This document shows, piece by piece, positions 35,071 through 44,588 of a stretch of DNA of 64,000 nucleotides. Numbering within the stretch: the first letter of the stretch is position 1; each line of letters opens with the position of its first letter. The DNA comes from 21-14-0-10-47-8 sp966211455 (GTDB lineage Bacteria > Bdellovibrionota > Bdellovibrionia > Bdellovibrionales > Bdellovibrionaceae): the NCBI GenBank assembly GCA_966211455.1, contig CBIHNI010000002.1:186001-250000 (forward strand), read 5' to 3'. The notes under the pieces are model-generated. The model did no database searches. It was given only the letters and a program-made list of their open reading frames with translations, and was not told where the DNA came from. The position numbers were made by a program, and so were the translations under genes.

Positions 35071-36959
35071 AAGATTGTGTCGCCCTGGTCGGTGCGCCGA
35101 ACTCGGGGAAAACAACGCTTTACAATTGGCTGACGGGCTCGCGTTTTAAGACCGTGAACTATCCGGGTGCGACCATCGAATATTCGGTGGGAAAATTGGC
35201 CGATCGTTATAAAGACAGTGTCGGGCAAATTCAATTCCCCGTGATGGACACGCCGGGGACTTACAGCTTGTTCCCTAAATCCGCCGATGAAGAAGTCACA
35301 CTGAAAGCTCTTTACGAACATCCCAATTTCGGTCCCATCAGCCGCGTGATCTTGGTGGTCGACGGCACGCAAATGGGTCGTCACCTTTTGATCGCGCAGC
35401 AATTAAAGGCGGCGGGATTTTCTTTCGTGATCGCGCTGACCATGTCGGATCTTCTGCGTAAAAATCAGATCGAGCTGGATCTGGGGATGATCGAAGCCGA
35501 ATTCGGAACCCAGGTGATCGCTATCGACGGAATGTTGGGTGGCGGGGTGCCCGAGCTTTTAAAAGCGGTGCATCTTCTAAAACCAAACCCGCAGCCCAAA
35601 CGTCTGGATCCATGGCCGGAAAATATCCTGGTCGCCAATTTGCAAAAAGTCGAAAAGCTCGCGCAGGACTCGGCTCGCAAATCGCAAATGCAGGGCCGCC
35701 GCATTTCTCAGATTTATGAAGCAACGGCAAAGGCCGATCGCCTTTTGCTGCACCCATTTTTGGGTCTGGGGATTTTCTTTTTGATCATGTGGGGGCTTTT
35801 CACTTTGATCTACACAGGTGCTGCCCCCTTGATGGATTTGGTCGACGGCGGCTTTAGCTCTTTGAAAGAGTGGGTCTTAGCTCAAGAGCCCGGAAGCCTG
35901 TGGGTCGACTTTTTAGGAAACGGAATCATCGGAAGTTTTGCCGCCGTCTTGGTGTTCGTGCCGCAGATCTTTGTGCTGTTCTTAGGGATCGGTTTCTTAG
36001 AGTCCTCGGGGTACCTGGCGCGGGCTGCGACTTTGATTGATAAGCCTTTCTCGAAAATCGGTCTCAGCGGCCGAAGCTTCGTACCTGTCTTGTCGGGCTT
36101 TGCTTGTGCGGTGCCGGCGATCATGGCGACTCGAAATATCAGCTCGGCTCGCGATCGTTGGATCACGAACTTTATCATTCCGCTGATGACCTGCTCGGCG
36201 CGACTGCCGGTGTATTCGCTGCTTTTGGGTTTCCTGTTTATGGATCAACCGGCATGGAAAGCGGGATTGGCGCTGGCGGCCCTGTATATGGGGGCTGCTG
36301 CGATCGGTGCGGTTGCGGCCGGCATCTTAAATCGCATCCTGGCCGTGCGCGAGAAGTCGATCTTTATGATGGAGCTTCCGATGTACCGCCGTCCGCAGAT
36401 CCGCGTGATCTTAAAGCAGACCTACACCCGCACCATGGCTTACGTGAAGCGGGCGGGGCCTCCGATCTTTGTCTTTGCCGTTTTGATCTGGGTTGGGAGC
36501 ACTTATCCAAATCACCAGATGGAAGATCCCGAACGTCTGCAAACCAGTTATCTCGCGCAGATGGGTCGCACAGTGGAACCGATCTTTGAACCCATGGGGG
36601 TCGATTGGCGCGTCGGTGTCGGGCTGATTTCGGCCTTTGCCGCCCGCGAAGTTTTCGTCTCATCAATGGCGGTCATGTTTAACATCACCGGCGAAGAAGA
36701 TGCGGTGGCGGAAGGAATGCTAGGCGAAATGCAAAAAGCCACATTCCCGAACGGTCAGCCGATCTTTACCGTGGCTTCGGTGGTGGGGCTTTTGATTTTC
36801 TTTATGATCGCGCTTCAATGCATGTCGACCGTGGGCGTGCAGCTGCGCGAGAACAAATCCTGGACACTTGCGATCGTGCAGCTGGTGGTCTTTAACGTTG
36901 TCGCGTATTTGCTAGCCGTGATCTGCGTGCAGGGCCTGCATGCTTTCGGGGTGGCTTAA
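35046..36959 (+). CDS. feoB: Ferrous iron transporter FeoB
   Basis: Imports Fe2+ across the inner membrane using an N-terminal G-protein domain. 637 residues, shorter than the ~770 of E. coli, mainly from a compact middle and C-terminus. G1 is GAPNSGKTTLYNWL (residue 16 on), the switch segment is VNYPGATIEYSVG, G3 is DTPGTYS and G4 is seen as TMSD. The membrane part holds the two gate repeats (GFACAVPAIMATRNI and SAFAAREVFVSSMAVMF). It overlaps feoA. For a predator or host-associated cell this is a main ferrous iron route. Confidence 0.94.
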   Translation: MHADSKHLEDCVALVGAPNSGKTTLYNWLTGSRFKTVNYPGATIEYSVGKLADRYKDSVGQIQFPVMDTPGTYSLFPKSADEEVTLKALYEHPNFGPISRVILVVDGTQMGRHLLIAQQLKAAGFSFVIALTMSDLLRKNQIELDLGMIEAEFGTQVIAIDGMLGGGVPELLKAVHLLKPNPQPKRLDPWPENILVANLQKVEKLAQDSARKSQMQGRRISQIYEATAKADRLLLHPFLGLGIFFLIMWGLFTLIYTGAAPLMDLVDGGFSSLKEWVLAQEPGSLWVDFLGNGIIGSFAAVLVFVPQIFVLFLGIGFLESSGYLARAATLIDKPFSKIGLSGRSFVPVLSGFACAVPAIMATRNISSARDRWITNFIIPLMTCSARLPVYSLLLGFLFMDQPAWKAGLALAALYMGAAAIGAVAAGILNRILAVREKSIFMMELPMYRRPQIRVILKQTYTRTMAYVKRAGPPIFVFAVLIWVGSTYPNHQMEDPERLQTSYLAQMGRTVEPIFEPMGVDWRVGVGLISAFAAREVFVSSMAVMFNITGEEDAVAEGMLGEMQKATFPNGQPIFTVASVVGLLIFFMIALQCMSTVGVQLRENKSWTLAIVQLVVFNVVAYLLAVICVQGLHAFGVA

Positions 36960-36969
36960 GCGAGTCTGT

Positions 36970-37008
36970 GGCCTAGGGCCTTCGCTCCGAGGCCTTCACC
37001 CCGAGGCC
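36970..37008. repeat. Short GGCC-rich tandem repeat
   Basis: Two 14-bp units, TTCGCTCCGAGGCC and TTCACCCCGAGGCC, follow GGCCTAGGGCC in the gap between feoB and the convergent fusion gene. A related copy (GGCCTTGGGGCGAAGGAC) lies inverted at 47399. It may form stems at the feoB 3' end. Confidence 0.5.
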
Positions 37009-37059
37009 CATAAACTGACATTTTCGCCAATATATTGTCCAAGCTGAGAGAGTGGTCAT

Positions 37060-38919
37060 TTATCGTCCGCGCTTGCGGAAGAAATATCGGCGATACCAAG
37101 AGCTGGTCTTTTTCCAAAGCTCGAAATTTCCGTCTTCGGGAAACACATTCACTCTGAAAATGGAGTGCGGCTGATCGGCCAGGTGCAGGCCTCCTTGGTC
37201 GGTGTTCACCGCGAACTTATAGCCGGCCTCGCGGGCAAGCTCGGCGATGTGTGCATTGGTCGAGCCGAATGGATAAGCGAAGCTGTAAACCGGCTGCTGC
37301 AGGTCTCGTTTCAGCGTGCTTTTGGATTCTTCCATTTCGCGGCGGGCTTCGGCTTCGCTGACCTCTGGCAAATGCAGATGATTCAAGCCATGGCTTCCGA
37401 TTTCCCAGACCTGGGGGTTCAATTGCATTTTTTCTTCTAAGCTCATCAGTTCCGCCGGGGCTTCGCCGGTGGCTGAATCCCAGGTGTTTTCGATGATGCT
37501 GTGATTGGCCAGCAAGAAGATGACAGCACGAAAGCCGGAATCTTTTAAAATTTTCTGGGCATTGACGAGATTGTCTTTATAACCGTCATCAAAGGTCAGA
37601 AGCAGGGGCTTCTTGGGAAACTCGTCGTAAGGTTTTTTCCCGGTCCAGAACTGGGTGAGATCTTGAAAGGTAAGACTTTGAAAGCCGCGGGCTTTGAAAA
37701 AATCCAAATGCTTTTGAAAGCGGTCCTTGGTCACAAAGATCCGGTGCTGGGTTTGGATCTGGGTGTCCGGAATTTTGTGATACATCAAAGCCGGGATCCA
37801 GTGTGGGACGTGGCGCTTGAAAATGGCGGCCCGGTAAGCCTCCATCACGGCGTCGTGAACCAGGCGCGATGAAAATTCGATCTCGGCTTTGTGGCGCAGT
37901 TTTTCCAGATCTTCGCTCGAAGGTCTGGCTCCGGATAGAAAGCTTGAAACCTGGTCGGTGATTTTTGGGAGATCCAAAATCTCTTCAACCACCCCTGACC
38001 CGATGTCGCCGAAATTGCTTTCCAGTGATTCTGGCAAAGTCTCGGGCGTTAGAATCCCGTGGCTATCGAATTCACCAATCGCAAAGACGGGCGTTTTTGC
38101 AAACAGACATTCCATCGCGATCCGGCCAGAGGCCAAAACCAAATCAAAGTCCGAAAGGTGAGTGCGAAGATTCTCGACATGACCTTTCACTTCGATGGCA
38201 CCCGGATATTTTAGATTTAAGTTTTTGACCCGTTCATGGAATGAGCTCGAGAAGACTTCCGGTTTTGGTGCGATGATCGTGATTTTAAGATCCGGCTTTT
38301 GCTTGAGCCATTTTTCAAAACAGTGTTCAGAGATGGACTCGAACCTTCGACCCTTTGGTCCTGAGCTGCGACCGATCAGCGCGATCTTGAGGGATGTTGA
38401 TAAGGCCTGCGGTGTTTGTGCAAAGCTTCGAGCTGGGGTGGCAGAAAATGGCGCGATCGGATTTCGGATGATGCGGATGGGGCTTTGGTTCATGTGAAAG
38501 TCGCGTGCCATGGCGAGCTTCGCGTTTTCGCAAATGGCGATCAGGATGTCGCCGTAGATATTCATCAGTCTTTTGGACCAGGAGAAATGCTGGCGGCCGT
38601 GAATGGTCGTGACCTGCGCGACCTTCAGTCCCAGTCTTGCCCAGTGGGCGTGTCGGACGGCCCCGCGCGAATGGCAATGGATCACTTCGATCTGATGCGT
38701 TTTTAAAAACCGACGGATCTCTTGAATGCTTTGCAGGCGCGTGAAAAATCGCGACGATGAGATCGGTAAGCTTTTCGGCGTGATCGGAAGTGGAACGTGC
38801 ATGCGATCTGAAATCACAAACACCTGATGACCGTCTCGCACCTGTTGCTCGATCAGAGTCTGGGCGTAAACTTCGGCGCCCGTCAGTTCGGTTTGTGAAA
38901 GAAGATGCAAAATCCGCAT
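37060..38919 (-). CDS. Fusion of a glycosyltransferase and a polysaccharide deacetylase
   Basis: 619 residues from the ATG at 38919. The first ~370 residues form a GT-B glycosyltransferase of family 4 type (ILHLLSQTELTGAEVYAQTL at the start, VIHCHSRGAVRHAHW, VTTIHGRQH, then ALIGRSSGPKGRRFE and DLVLASGRIAMECLF). The last ~235 residues are a NodB-type deacetylase: YHKI, TFDDGYKDN (motif 1), SHGLNHLHL (motif 2) and FAYPFGSTN (motif 3). Such enzymes attach sugars to, and remove N-acetyl groups from, cell-surface or peptidoglycan glycans. Having both in one chain suggests coupled action on one glycan. No export signal is visible. No other glycan genes adjoin. Confidence 0.87.
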   Translation of the reverse strand: MRILHLLSQTELTGAEVYAQTLIEQQVRDGHQVFVISDRMHVPLPITPKSLPISSSRFFTRLQSIQEIRRFLKTHQIEVIHCHSRGAVRHAHWARLGLKVAQVTTIHGRQHFSWSKRLMNIYGDILIAICENAKLAMARDFHMNQSPIRIIRNPIAPFSATPARSFAQTPQALSTSLKIALIGRSSGPKGRRFESISEHCFEKWLKQKPDLKITIIAPKPEVFSSSFHERVKNLNLKYPGAIEVKGHVENLRTHLSDFDLVLASGRIAMECLFAKTPVFAIGEFDSHGILTPETLPESLESNFGDIGSGVVEEILDLPKITDQVSSFLSGARPSSEDLEKLRHKAEIEFSSRLVHDAVMEAYRAAIFKRHVPHWIPALMYHKIPDTQIQTQHRIFVTKDRFQKHLDFFKARGFQSLTFQDLTQFWTGKKPYDEFPKKPLLLTFDDGYKDNLVNAQKILKDSGFRAVIFLLANHSIIENTWDSATGEAPAELMSLEEKMQLNPQVWEIGSHGLNHLHLPEVSEAEARREMEESKSTLKRDLQQPVYSFAYPFGSTNAHIAELAREAGYKFAVNTDQGGLHLADQPHSIFRVNVFPEDGNFELWKKTSSWYRRYFFRKRGR

Positions 38920-38999
38920 GGGGCCAGTTTCAATCCACAGGGTCCGGAAAGTCAATCCGCCTGCTGACAAGACACAGGCTTTCAGTGTTCAATCAAGAC

Positions 39000-39428
39000 A
39001 TGAACACTTTGATTCAACTTTTTATTTCCGCTTGTTTGATCACTTGGGCCACCGCTTCTGTCGGAGCGGGGCAGACCGCCGCGAGCACGGCCGCGACCAA
39101 TCCGAAAGAAGTTTCCGTGCCTGCGGAAAAAGCGAAGGTCGAACCGATGAAGATTCAAGGCGTGGTCGTGCAGGAGGTTTCGGGTATCGTGCGTATGATC
39201 CGTTCGAACCCGGAAACCGAAGTCTTCTTCAAAGATTTGAAAAGCAGCCTCATCATTCCTCAGGGGCCCCAGCATAACGCGATTTTCAAAGCTTGCGAGA
39301 AATCGCAGAAAACCAATACTCCGGTTTCGTTGATGGTGGACAACGCCAGTCGCCGCATTATGAGCCTTCCGGGGGACTCTTTGGGCGGCGCGGACTCTTT
39401 AAATGCATCTTCGGAATCCGCACAGTAG
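39000..39428 (+). CDS. Small exported protein of unknown function
   Basis: 142 residues from the ATG at 39000, with a signal peptide (MNTLIQLFISACLITWATAS). The mature part has an alanine/threonine-rich linker followed by a compact region (MKIQGVVVQEVSGIVRMIRS) and an unstructured serine-rich tail. No family is recognised. The gene is divergent from the fusion gene with an 80-bp gap and in the same direction as the large exported protein that follows. Confidence 0.65.
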   Translation: MNTLIQLFISACLITWATASVGAGQTAASTAATNPKEVSVPAEKAKVEPMKIQGVVVQEVSGIVRMIRSNPETEVFFKDLKSSLIIPQGPQHNAIFKACEKSQKTNTPVSLMVDNASRRIMSLPGDSLGGADSLNASSESAQ

Positions 39429-39600
39429 ATAAAACTTCAGACTTGTCTAAATCGTCGACATGTCAAAGGCGCTTTTTGTCGCTTTCCCATTTTCCGTGCC
39501 GAATCGGGCTTGAGCTCTCTTTAAACCCGTTTTGAAGCTTTTACATCTTGGCTAGCTTCTTGCCTGAATGCTGGCAGGTCATTCCACACGGGAGAATTGT

Positions 39601-41760
39601 ATGAAGGCTATCAAGCGCCTGAATTATTGGACGTTATCTGCAGCTATCGCATCGTCTTGCCTGCTGAATTCAGCTTTCGCGGCTGAAAAAGATGCGGAAG
39701 ATTTTGCGGATTCAAAGGCTGTGGCCGAAAAAACCAGCGCCGTCCTGAAAGAGATTTCGTCGCCGCAATCGGTGATCATCGGCGATGCGCAAAAGCAATT
39801 GGGTGGACCGGTTTCAATTCTGCAAAAGATCCAAGACAAGCTCACGAAAGTTGAGACTGTCGTCATCAACGGCAAAGAAGTGCAAATGTCGTGGATCGAA
39901 ACACAATTGGGAAAGATTCGTATTTGCGTTCCGGTGCAAGCGTCGACCCATTTATCTGTCTTGCGTGCGGGCGTTGGTTTCGAGCGTTGTGTCGAGCCCA
40001 CCAATATCGCCGGTAAGCAGCTTTTGACGGACAGTTATAAAATCAAAGTCGGCGCGGGGAACGAGCTTTTCGCGAACACCGAAATGCGCGTGACCTTTGG
40101 TCGCCTGATTGATGGTGATAAACCGAAAAAAGAAGCTCTCACTTCAAACGTTTACTGGTTGGATAAAATCCCTGGCAGTGCGCAAGACGTTTTGATGAAA
40201 ATGAAAGTCGGCGAAACGGTTCGCCTTGAATTCAGTGGAAATGTGGGGGTCGGACATTTCGATGGTCGCACCACAGATCACACGAAGACAAGACTTGGTG
40301 CCAGCGTGAAGCGCGGTGCGATGTTCTTGGCTGATTTCTACCGTCAGACGGAAAAGGACTTGGTGACACGGTTTATCGGTTTGAACGAGCGCGCGACTTT
40401 GGAAGTCGGCGGCAGTGCCTTGGTTAAATTGGTCGGCGGCGTCGTCGGGAAGCTTGCGGGAACTTCGCTGGTGGCTGTGGGTCCAACTTTGGGTGTTGCC
40501 GGAACGGATCGCACTTTTGGCGATCACCCCATCGACACGATGATGGTGGTTTACCGCTTCAATATCGGATCGGGTGAAGCGATGGATGCGTTGGATGAGA
40601 TTTTCACCAGCATCAAAACTTTAAAGTTCATCGCGATCTTCAATCCGTTCTCGCAAAACCGCGACATCGCACAGGAGCTTTTGCAGCAAGCGCAGAAAGC
40701 GGAAGCCTTGGCGGCTTTGGATCGCAATCTGTCGAAGGATCAAAAACGCGTGTCGCACGAATTCCGTGGTCGCTTGACGACTCATTTCTGGGCTTTGCGC
40801 CCTGGTCTTTTGGGATTTGGCGGTTTGATCGGTTCGTACAAAGGTAGCATCGGTGGTCAGACGACTTTCGTGCGCAAGTACAACAACGAAAACCAGATCG
40901 AGTACTTTAAGCTGGATAACTTTACGACCATTTCAGAAGGCAAATGGCTCTTGGGTCAGTTTGCCCGCAAGTATCGCCACGAAACCGAGATGCTCGTGAA
41001 ATCTGATGCCAATGAAGGTTTGGGTCAGGCGGTTGATATCGTCAATCGTTACGAGTGGCAGGAAACTCACTTTGATAAAAGCGAGATGGAAGAAATGAAA
41101 AAGCGCGCGGCGAATACTTTGCCGGCCGGTATGCGCGTGGGTGATGCTTTGAATAACTTTATGCCGACCTCTTCTCAGAACAGCGCCACTTTCTCTTACG
41201 AGACAAGTTTTGGTAGCGAGGCTTTCAAAGCATGGGCGCAGATGGAGCGTTCGCAGCTGGTGCAAAAGATGATGGAGTTCCTTGAGAACCATAAAGAACG
41301 TCGTCAGATGCAATTCCCTTTTGATATCAATTCGGAGGCGGGCGGCGGTTTGTCAGAGTACGCGGATCAATTGGCGGCGGACGTTTACAAGATCACTTCG
41401 GACGTGGCGGCACCGAAAGCAAATGCGACGGCCGAGGAAAAGGCGGCTTACGCAGCTGCCAAAACGGCGAGCGATAAAGAGAAGGCCGAAGCCTTCCATC
41501 GCTTAAAAGGAAATATGATTTTCCAACGTTGGATCCTGGGTCAGTTTATGCCAAGCCTCTTGCCAGAATCGTCGGTCGATCAGGCGATGCGTTTGGATTT
41601 GAAGTTCTCGTCGGACGAGTCGGGTCTGAAGAGCATGTCTTTGGGTCAGTCGAAGACGTCGGATATTTATTCTTCGGTGCAATTTATCCGTCGTATCTTG
41701 GATGATCGCAGTCTGAATATGCATTTGGATGACCTGGCCAACAGCTCGGGCACCAAATAA
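39601..41760 (+). CDS. Large exported protein of unknown function
   Basis: 719 residues from the ATG at 39601 (GGGAGAA 5 bp upstream), with a signal peptide (NYWTLSAAIASSCLLNSAFA). The N-terminal half looks beta-rich; the middle has glycine-rich hydrophobic stretches (LVGGVVGKLAGTSLVAVG, LLGFGGLIGSYKGSIGG); the C-terminal half is helical with a lysine/alanine coiled stretch (ANATAEEKAAYAAAKTASDK). No family is recognised. It could be an outer membrane or surface protein. An 11-bp hairpin follows the gene. Confidence 0.72.
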   Translation: MKAIKRLNYWTLSAAIASSCLLNSAFAAEKDAEDFADSKAVAEKTSAVLKEISSPQSVIIGDAQKQLGGPVSILQKIQDKLTKVETVVINGKEVQMSWIETQLGKIRICVPVQASTHLSVLRAGVGFERCVEPTNIAGKQLLTDSYKIKVGAGNELFANTEMRVTFGRLIDGDKPKKEALTSNVYWLDKIPGSAQDVLMKMKVGETVRLEFSGNVGVGHFDGRTTDHTKTRLGASVKRGAMFLADFYRQTEKDLVTRFIGLNERATLEVGGSALVKLVGGVVGKLAGTSLVAVGPTLGVAGTDRTFGDHPIDTMMVVYRFNIGSGEAMDALDEIFTSIKTLKFIAIFNPFSQNRDIAQELLQQAQKAEALAALDRNLSKDQKRVSHEFRGRLTTHFWALRPGLLGFGGLIGSYKGSIGGQTTFVRKYNNENQIEYFKLDNFTTISEGKWLLGQFARKYRHETEMLVKSDANEGLGQAVDIVNRYEWQETHFDKSEMEEMKKRAANTLPAGMRVGDALNNFMPTSSQNSATFSYETSFGSEAFKAWAQMERSQLVQKMMEFLENHKERRQMQFPFDINSEAGGGLSEYADQLAADVYKITSDVAAPKANATAEEKAAYAAAKTASDKEKAEAFHRLKGNMIFQRWILGQFMPSLLPESSVDQAMRLDLKFSSDESGLKSMSLGQSKTSDIYSSVQFIRRILDDRSLNMHLDDLANSSGTK

Positions 41761-41822
41761 ACCTCAGTTTTTGCGGAGTCCGTTTTCAGTCAACGACTTT
41801 CGTACAGAATTTTTCTTGAAAC

Positions 41823-41849
41823 GCAGGGATTGAAAATATCAATCCCTGC
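41823..41849 (+). terminator. Hairpin terminator after the large exported protein
   Basis: Perfect 11-bp stem (GCAGGGATTGA / TCAATCCCTGC) with a 5-nt loop, 62 bp past the stop, followed by TATTAGTTTTCC. The T-run is interrupted, so termination may be partial. Confidence 0.6.
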
Positions 41850-41890
41850 TATTAGTTTTCCTACCTGCGCTAAGCCTTTAATATCTCGTC

Positions 41891-41910
41891 GCTTTTTCGA
41901 GCGAAAAAGC
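41891..41910. promoter_or_regulatory. Palindrome upstream of the HPF-like gene
   Basis: GCTTTTTCG-AG-CGAAAAAGC, a perfect 9-bp dyad with a 2-bp centre, about 93 bp before the ATG at 42003. The short centre suits a protein-binding operator more than an RNA hairpin. Confidence 0.4.
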
Positions 41911-42002
41911 ACATTCAATAAAATGAATTCATCTATCAAAAGTATCGAATGTTCGCATTCATGAAAAAGAGAGATGATGTGGGCTCCACAAAGGAGAGTA
42001 TT

Positions 42003-42362
42003 ATGAAGGCAGAATTTTTCACGAAGGGTTTCGAGAAAACAGAAAGCATGGACGAATTTCTGCAAAAAGAAGGTTGGGATCTCGTGGATACCTTTCTTCG
42101 CAACGAGAGAGATATTCACCTCCGCGTGCTGGTCGACGAAGACAGCCACCGCAGCCAGAATCGCAAGCCGCACTTTGTGTGCGAAGTCGCGATCAAATCC
42201 GCGGCCTCGAAAAAATACTTTAAAACCCATCGTGAATCGCATGACTTCCGTACGGCCGTTTACGATGCCGTTCACGCGATGAAGCGGGTGCTGAGCAAAA
42301 AATCGGGACGCCGACAGCAGTACCGAACATCGCCCCGAAGCATAGGCCGGTTTGCTGCCTGA
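42003..42362 (+). CDS. Ribosome hibernation factor (HPF/RaiA)-like protein
   Basis: 119 residues from the ATG at 42003 with AAAGGAGAG upstream. The pattern fits the S30AE/HPF fold: an early helix (MDEFLQKEGWDLVDTFL), three strands (IHLRVLVDED, PHFVCEVAIKS, SKKYFKTHRE) and a final helix (DFRTAVYDAVHAMKRVLSKK) with a basic tail. HPF proteins bind the 30S subunit in starved cells and inactivate or pair ribosomes. Similarity is by pattern only and the N-terminal motif is poor, so it may be a diverged member. A strong terminator follows. Confidence 0.6.
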   Translation: MKAEFFTKGFEKTESMDEFLQKEGWDLVDTFLRNERDIHLRVLVDEDSHRSQNRKPHFVCEVAIKSAASKKYFKTHRESHDFRTAVYDAVHAMKRVLSKKSGRRQQYRTSPRSIGRFAA

Positions 42363-42413
42363 AGCAAATCCAACAACGATCCTGGATAAATCCAGAGCTC
42401 GTCGTCCGAAATG

Positions 42414-42446
42414 GAAAAGGCTCCCGCGCGGAGCCTTTTCTTTTTT
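42414..42446 (+). terminator. Intrinsic terminator after the HPF-like gene
   Basis: Perfect 11-bp stem (GAAAAGGCTCC / GGAGCCTTTTC), loop CGCGC, followed by TTTTTT. A textbook terminator 51 bp past the stop. On the opposite strand the stem is followed by CATTTCGG, so it mainly serves the plus-strand gene. Confidence 0.9.
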
Positions 42447-44520
42447 ATTTCTTTGTTTTTGAAGGGGCGAGCTCTTTGATCAAGAAGACATACTTCTCGG
42501 CGGTTTCTTCATAGCGGGCGTAACGGCCCGAAGCTCCGCCGTGTCCTGCCCCCATATTCACTTTCATAATTACCGGGTGCGGGGATTGATTGAACTCGCG
42601 CAGCTTTTGCACCCACTTGGTGGGCTCCCAATAAGAAACCTGCAGGTCGTTGATTCCGGTTTGCACGTAGACGGCCGGATACTTCATCTTTTGCACGTTA
42701 TCGTAAGGCGAATAGCTTTTGATGTATTCGTAAGCCGCTTTTTCATTTGGGTTTCCCCACTGCAGGTACTCTTGCGTGGTCAGGGGAAGATCTGGATCCA
42801 GCATGGTGGTCAAGGCATCAACAAACGGGACTTCGGCGATGACGGCGCGGAAGTTTTCCGGTTTTTGATTCATCACCGCGCCCATCAAAAGACCGCCGGC
42901 GCTGCCACCGCGAATGGCCAAAAGCTCCGGCGTCGTCCATTTTTCTTTGATCAAGAAGTCAGAGACGTCGATGAAATCGTTGAAAGTGTTTTTCTTATGC
43001 ATCAACTTTCCGTCCTCGTACCAGGCTTCGCCCTGCGCATCGGATCCGCGGATGTGGGCATTCACATAGATAAAGCCGCGGTCCAAAAGACTGAAAAGCA
43101 TTTCGCTGAAATTGGATGGAATTGTCATCCCGTAAGAGCCGTACGAGTAAATCAGTGTCGGCTGCGGGTTTCCTTTGCGCATGTCTTTACGGAACACCAC
43201 GTGGATCGGAATTTCTTTTCCGTCACGTGCTTTCACCATCAAAAGCTCGGTTTGATAAAGCTCGGGCTTCAGGCTTGGTGATTTTTTAGCTTTCAGGGTT
43301 TGAAGCTCGCCGGTTTTGATGTCGAGCTTCAATGTTTTTTCGGGTGAAAGCGGGGATGAATAGCGAATCATCGGAAACTCAGGTAGCCCCGCCAGCGCAA
43401 GCTCGGCATCGTAGGTCGCATCCGGAAAAGAGATCGTGGTGTCTTTTCCGGTCGGGACTTGGCGAACGTGAATCTCTTCATTTCCTTTCGCGCGCAGCGA
43501 ATAAATCAAGCTGTCCTGTAAAGGGAACAGTTCTGAAAGCTTCGCATCGGCTTGGGGGGCGATCAGCTCTTTCCACTCACTCATGGGTGTCAGTGGCCGT
43601 TGAAAACTGTAAGCGCCAAAGTTTTTATGCTGATGATTGCTTTTCGCGATGTATCCCAACGGCGAGTGATCCACCGTGACCAGAACCTTGTCTTTGGCTG
43701 GGATCAACTCCTGAAACTCTTTGCCGTTCCAGAAATAATTTTTGGTCGTTTCAAAAGATTCAGCTCCGGCCAGGACGACCGATTCGTCCGAAGACAGGGC
43801 GACGCCGACGTTGTAAAGCTCGTCGGGTTCGGTGAAAACTTTTTTCTTTTCACCGTCTTCGGTCAGCAGCCAAATTGTGTCCGCCCGCCAAGCATCGTTG
43901 GGAAGCGTATAAAATAAAAGCGAGCTGTCCGCACCCCAGGTCATCTGTCCCCAATAAACGCCGGTGACGCCGGTTTTTTTCATCTCGAGAGTCTTTAAGT
44001 TTTGAATTTCGATTTCGCATTTGCCGCTGCCATCGTAATCAAAACACCAAGCCATCTTGCTTAAATCGGGGCTGAAGAATTTTGAGCGGACGGCGAAAAA
44101 CTTTTGTCCTTCGGCGCGCTTATTTTCATCCAGAATGGTTTCTTCAGCTCCGGTCTTGATATTTTTTCGTAAGTGCTGGCGGTAATTTTTCCCTTTGATG
44201 GCGCGCGAGTAATAATTGAATTCGCCGTAAGCGATTTCGGCCGAGGTCTCGTCCTCTTCGATTTTAGTTTTCACTTCTTCGACCAATTGCTTTTTAAGTT
44301 TCAGGTCCGCCGGCGTGAAGTATGCATCGTAATACCGATTTTCCGCTTCCAGGTGTTTTTTGACTTTGGGATTTTTGATGTCGCGAAGCCAGTAATAAAA
44401 ATCCGTGCGCGTGTCATTGAGCGTGGTCATTTCGTGTGCGATTTTTTCGGCTTTGGGTGGCTTCGGTCCGGCCAACGAGATTAAGGGTAGCAGCAGGCTC
44501 GTGAAAACGGTTTTCATCAT
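42445..44520 (-). CDS. Prolyl oligopeptidase-family (S9A) peptidase
   Basis: 691 residues from the ATG at 44520 (GGGAG 5 bp upstream). A hydrophobic leader (MMKTVFTSLLLPLISLAGP) suggests export. The N-terminal part is a propeller domain beginning YYWLRDIKNPKVKKHLEAEN, typical of oligopeptidase B and prolyl oligopeptidase. The catalytic triad is serine in RGGSAGGLL (~residue 545), aspartate in TGINDLQVSYWEP (~628) and histidine in GAGHGGASGR (~661). It cleaves short peptides after basic residues or proline; the specificity is not clear from sequence. For a predator this fits digestion of prey peptides in the periplasm or outside. Confidence 0.92.
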   Translation of the reverse strand: MMKTVFTSLLLPLISLAGPKPPKAEKIAHEMTTLNDTRTDFYYWLRDIKNPKVKKHLEAENRYYDAYFTPADLKLKKQLVEEVKTKIEEDETSAEIAYGEFNYYSRAIKGKNYRQHLRKNIKTGAEETILDENKRAEGQKFFAVRSKFFSPDLSKMAWCFDYDGSGKCEIEIQNLKTLEMKKTGVTGVYWGQMTWGADSSLLFYTLPNDAWRADTIWLLTEDGEKKKVFTEPDELYNVGVALSSDESVVLAGAESFETTKNYFWNGKEFQELIPAKDKVLVTVDHSPLGYIAKSNHQHKNFGAYSFQRPLTPMSEWKELIAPQADAKLSELFPLQDSLIYSLRAKGNEEIHVRQVPTGKDTTISFPDATYDAELALAGLPEFPMIRYSSPLSPEKTLKLDIKTGELQTLKAKKSPSLKPELYQTELLMVKARDGKEIPIHVVFRKDMRKGNPQPTLIYSYGSYGMTIPSNFSEMLFSLLDRGFIYVNAHIRGSDAQGEAWYEDGKLMHKKNTFNDFIDVSDFLIKEKWTTPELLAIRGGSAGGLLMGAVMNQKPENFRAVIAEVPFVDALTTMLDPDLPLTTQEYLQWGNPNEKAAYEYIKSYSPYDNVQKMKYPAVYVQTGINDLQVSYWEPTKWVQKLREFNQSPHPVIMKVNMGAGHGGASGRYARYEETAEKYVFLIKELAPSKTKK

Positions 44521-44588
44521 TTTGTCTCCCATCCTAGACAGTGTTCTGAAGAACGGGAGAGTTGGCAAGGTCTAGTTCGGATCTTGAC

